A stretch of DNA of 32,282 nucleotides from the NCBI GenBank assembly GCA_012727545.1, contig JAAYHA010000090.1:1-32282 (forward strand), in the 5' to 3' direction. The first letter of the stretch is position 1; each line of letters opens with the position of its first letter. Under the pieces are notes generated by a model. That model worked only from the letters and a program-made list of their open reading frames with translations. It made no database searches and was not told the origin of the DNA. A program made the position numbers and the translations under genes. This DNA comes from Synergistaceae bacterium (GTDB lineage Bacteria; Synergistota; Synergistia; Synergistales; Synergistaceae). This document shows positions 31,502-32,282 of the stretch, in pieces.

Positions 31502-31535
31502 AAAGGGCTGCCCGGTCTTGTCCGGCCAGCCCTTT
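31502..31535. terminator. Bidirectional intrinsic terminator
   Basis: AAAGGGCTGCCCGG at 31502-31515 pairs with CCGGCCAGCCCTTT at 31522-31535, with one C-C mismatch and a 6-nt loop. On the minus strand it ends in TTTTCTTTTTC, strong for the cyclodeaminase gene. On the plus strand TTTAATTATT follows for the EamA-type gene. Confidence 0.88.
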
Positions 31536-31560
31536 AATTATTAGTTGTTCCCGGTGAAAA

Positions 31561-32190
31561 TTATTGCAGTGCTTTGTCAAGTATCGCTGTTGCCTTCTCT
31601 GCGTTTATGCTTAGCTGCTGAAGAGCCTCTGTCATACGGGCTTTGAAGTCCGCTGCAAAAGTTTCGTCAGTTACGCCGGGAAGATTTATCTTTACATTGT
31701 AAGCTGCAGCTTTTCCGGCCGCTTCTCCCAGAAGTGCAGCGCTTCCTGCATCGCTTATCGTATTGGTGTTTCCGTTTTTTGCTGCCAGATAAGCCAGCTC
31801 AGTCATTTCTACACATGCTTCCAAGGTAAGAAGTGGGACCTCTGTTGCAAGTTTTGAGGCCTCTCCCATGGCTTTTTTGCGGATACACTTCTCTTCCTCT
31901 GTGGCCTTTGGCATTTTCATTGCTGCCATAAAAGTATTGAAGGATTCGGTGTCCCTGTTCATCAGCTCTACGAACTTGAATCTCAGGGACTCGCTTTTGC
32001 CTACTACGTCCTCCATCAGCTGCCAGCTCTCTTTGTATTTTTCCTTGCCTATAGTAAGGTTGGCTACCATTGAAACGAGTGCTGAACCAAGAGAGGCGCA
32101 AAGGGCCGCTACGCTTCCTCCCCCGGGTGCCGGTGAATCGGAGGCAAGTTCGTCGAGAAACGCGCGTATTTCCATTCTTTCAAATTTCAT
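31561..32190 (-). CDS. fchA: Formimidoyl-/methenyl-tetrahydrofolate cyclodeaminase/cyclohydrolase (FTCD_C/FchA family)
   Basis: The 209-residue protein is an all-helical single-domain member of the FTCD_C family. It removes ammonia from formimidoyl-THF or hydrolyses methenyl-THF. The family signature SPAPGGGSVAAL is at 19-30. Further matches are SMVANLTIGKEKY and the glycine-rich SDAGSAALLGEAAGKAAAYNVKINL near 144-168. The start ATG 32190 follows a G-rich ribosome site. It lies 13 nt after the stop of another minus-strand gene that runs off the window, so it is the distal gene of an operon. In amino-acid-fermenting anaerobes such genes serve histidine or glycine/purine breakdown. Confidence 0.9.
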   Translation of the reverse strand: MKFERMEIRAFLDELASDSPAPGGGSVAALCASLGSALVSMVANLTIGKEKYKESWQLMEDVVGKSESLRFKFVELMNRDTESFNTFMAAMKMPKATEEEKCIRKKAMGEASKLATEVPLLTLEACVEMTELAYLAAKNGNTNTISDAGSAALLGEAAGKAAAYNVKINLPGVTDETFAADFKARMTEALQQLSINAEKATAILDKALQ

Positions 32191-32203
32191 AGAGATCCCC
32201 CCT

Positions 32204-32281
32204 CTATCCTTTTACAAGTTTTGTCAGATAATCATCGTCAGCTATAAACGGAACGGTGATGTGTCCGTCGCTTCTCTTGCG
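32204..32281 (-). CDS. C-terminal end of an unidentified gene (truncated by window edge)
   Basis: One minus-strand frame stays open from the window edge to TAG at 32204-32206, encoding RKRSDGHITVPFIADDD followed by YLTKLVKG. Twenty-five residues are too few to name the product. The stop lies 13 nt before the cyclodeaminase gene, so the two are probably in one operon; a folate or histidine-degradation role would fit, but nothing in the sequence proves it. Confidence 0.55.
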   Translation of the reverse strand, partial: RKRSDGHITVPFIADDDYLTKLVKG

Positions 32282-32282
32282 G

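Overview
This window looks like bacterial chromosome with no plasmid or phage genes. Protein families and gene order resemble both Bacillota and diderm lineages. There is a rapZ-yvcK-whiA cluster, an rplU-rpmA-obgE-nadD-rsfS cluster, a four-cysteine L28, WhiA, and a FolD/Fch-type folate gene of the kind common in amino-acid fermenters. My best guess is a Synergistota-like organism, inferred from protein flavour and gene order rather than from any search. Coding density is high, start sites mostly carry strong G-rich Shine-Dalgarno sequences, and TTG and GTG starts occur.

Layout. Positions 1-1861 (+) hold the end of a molybdopterin operon: moaA (partial), moaC and a Mog-domain protein. Positions 1943-6816 (+) hold a tightly packed rapZ-yvcK-whiA-glycogen debranching set. 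Positions 6865-10170 (+) hold glycolysis: gap, pgk and tpiA, with their own promoter, a candidate operator and an internal terminator. A 439-bp AT-rich gap with convergent terminators follows. On the minus strand, positions 10457-15529 form a ribosome-biogenesis/NAD cluster read rplU-rpmA-obgE-nadD-LCP-rsfS-HIT. Positions 15549-22032 (-) are xseB-ispA-dxs-tlyA-nadK-recN. A single divergent gene, rpmB, stands at 22126 (+). Positions 22355-27213 (-) are mltG-small protein-tldD-ftsK, concerned with the cell envelope and chromosome segregation.

The most interesting part is 27270-30880. Upstream of mltG lie an 11-bp tandem repeat and a 257-bp inverted-repeat element. Next comes a consensus promoter driving a serine-biosynthesis pair: a class V aminotransferase and SerA. 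Between promoter and genes I find an unannotated 45-codon leader ORF at 27757-27894. It has 11 Ser codons (all UCN), 5 Gly and 3 Cys. An intrinsic terminator follows it. A 14-bp antiterminator can form between the leader ORF and the 5' arm of that terminator. This has the architecture of a ribosome-mediated transcription attenuator that would sense serine, and possibly its products glycine and cysteine.

The window closes with a small EamA-type membrane protein (+), a bidirectional terminator, a formimidoyl-THF cyclodeaminase-like gene (-) and the last 25 codons of an unidentified minus-strand gene. I saw no tRNA, rRNA, CRISPR array or intact insertion sequence.
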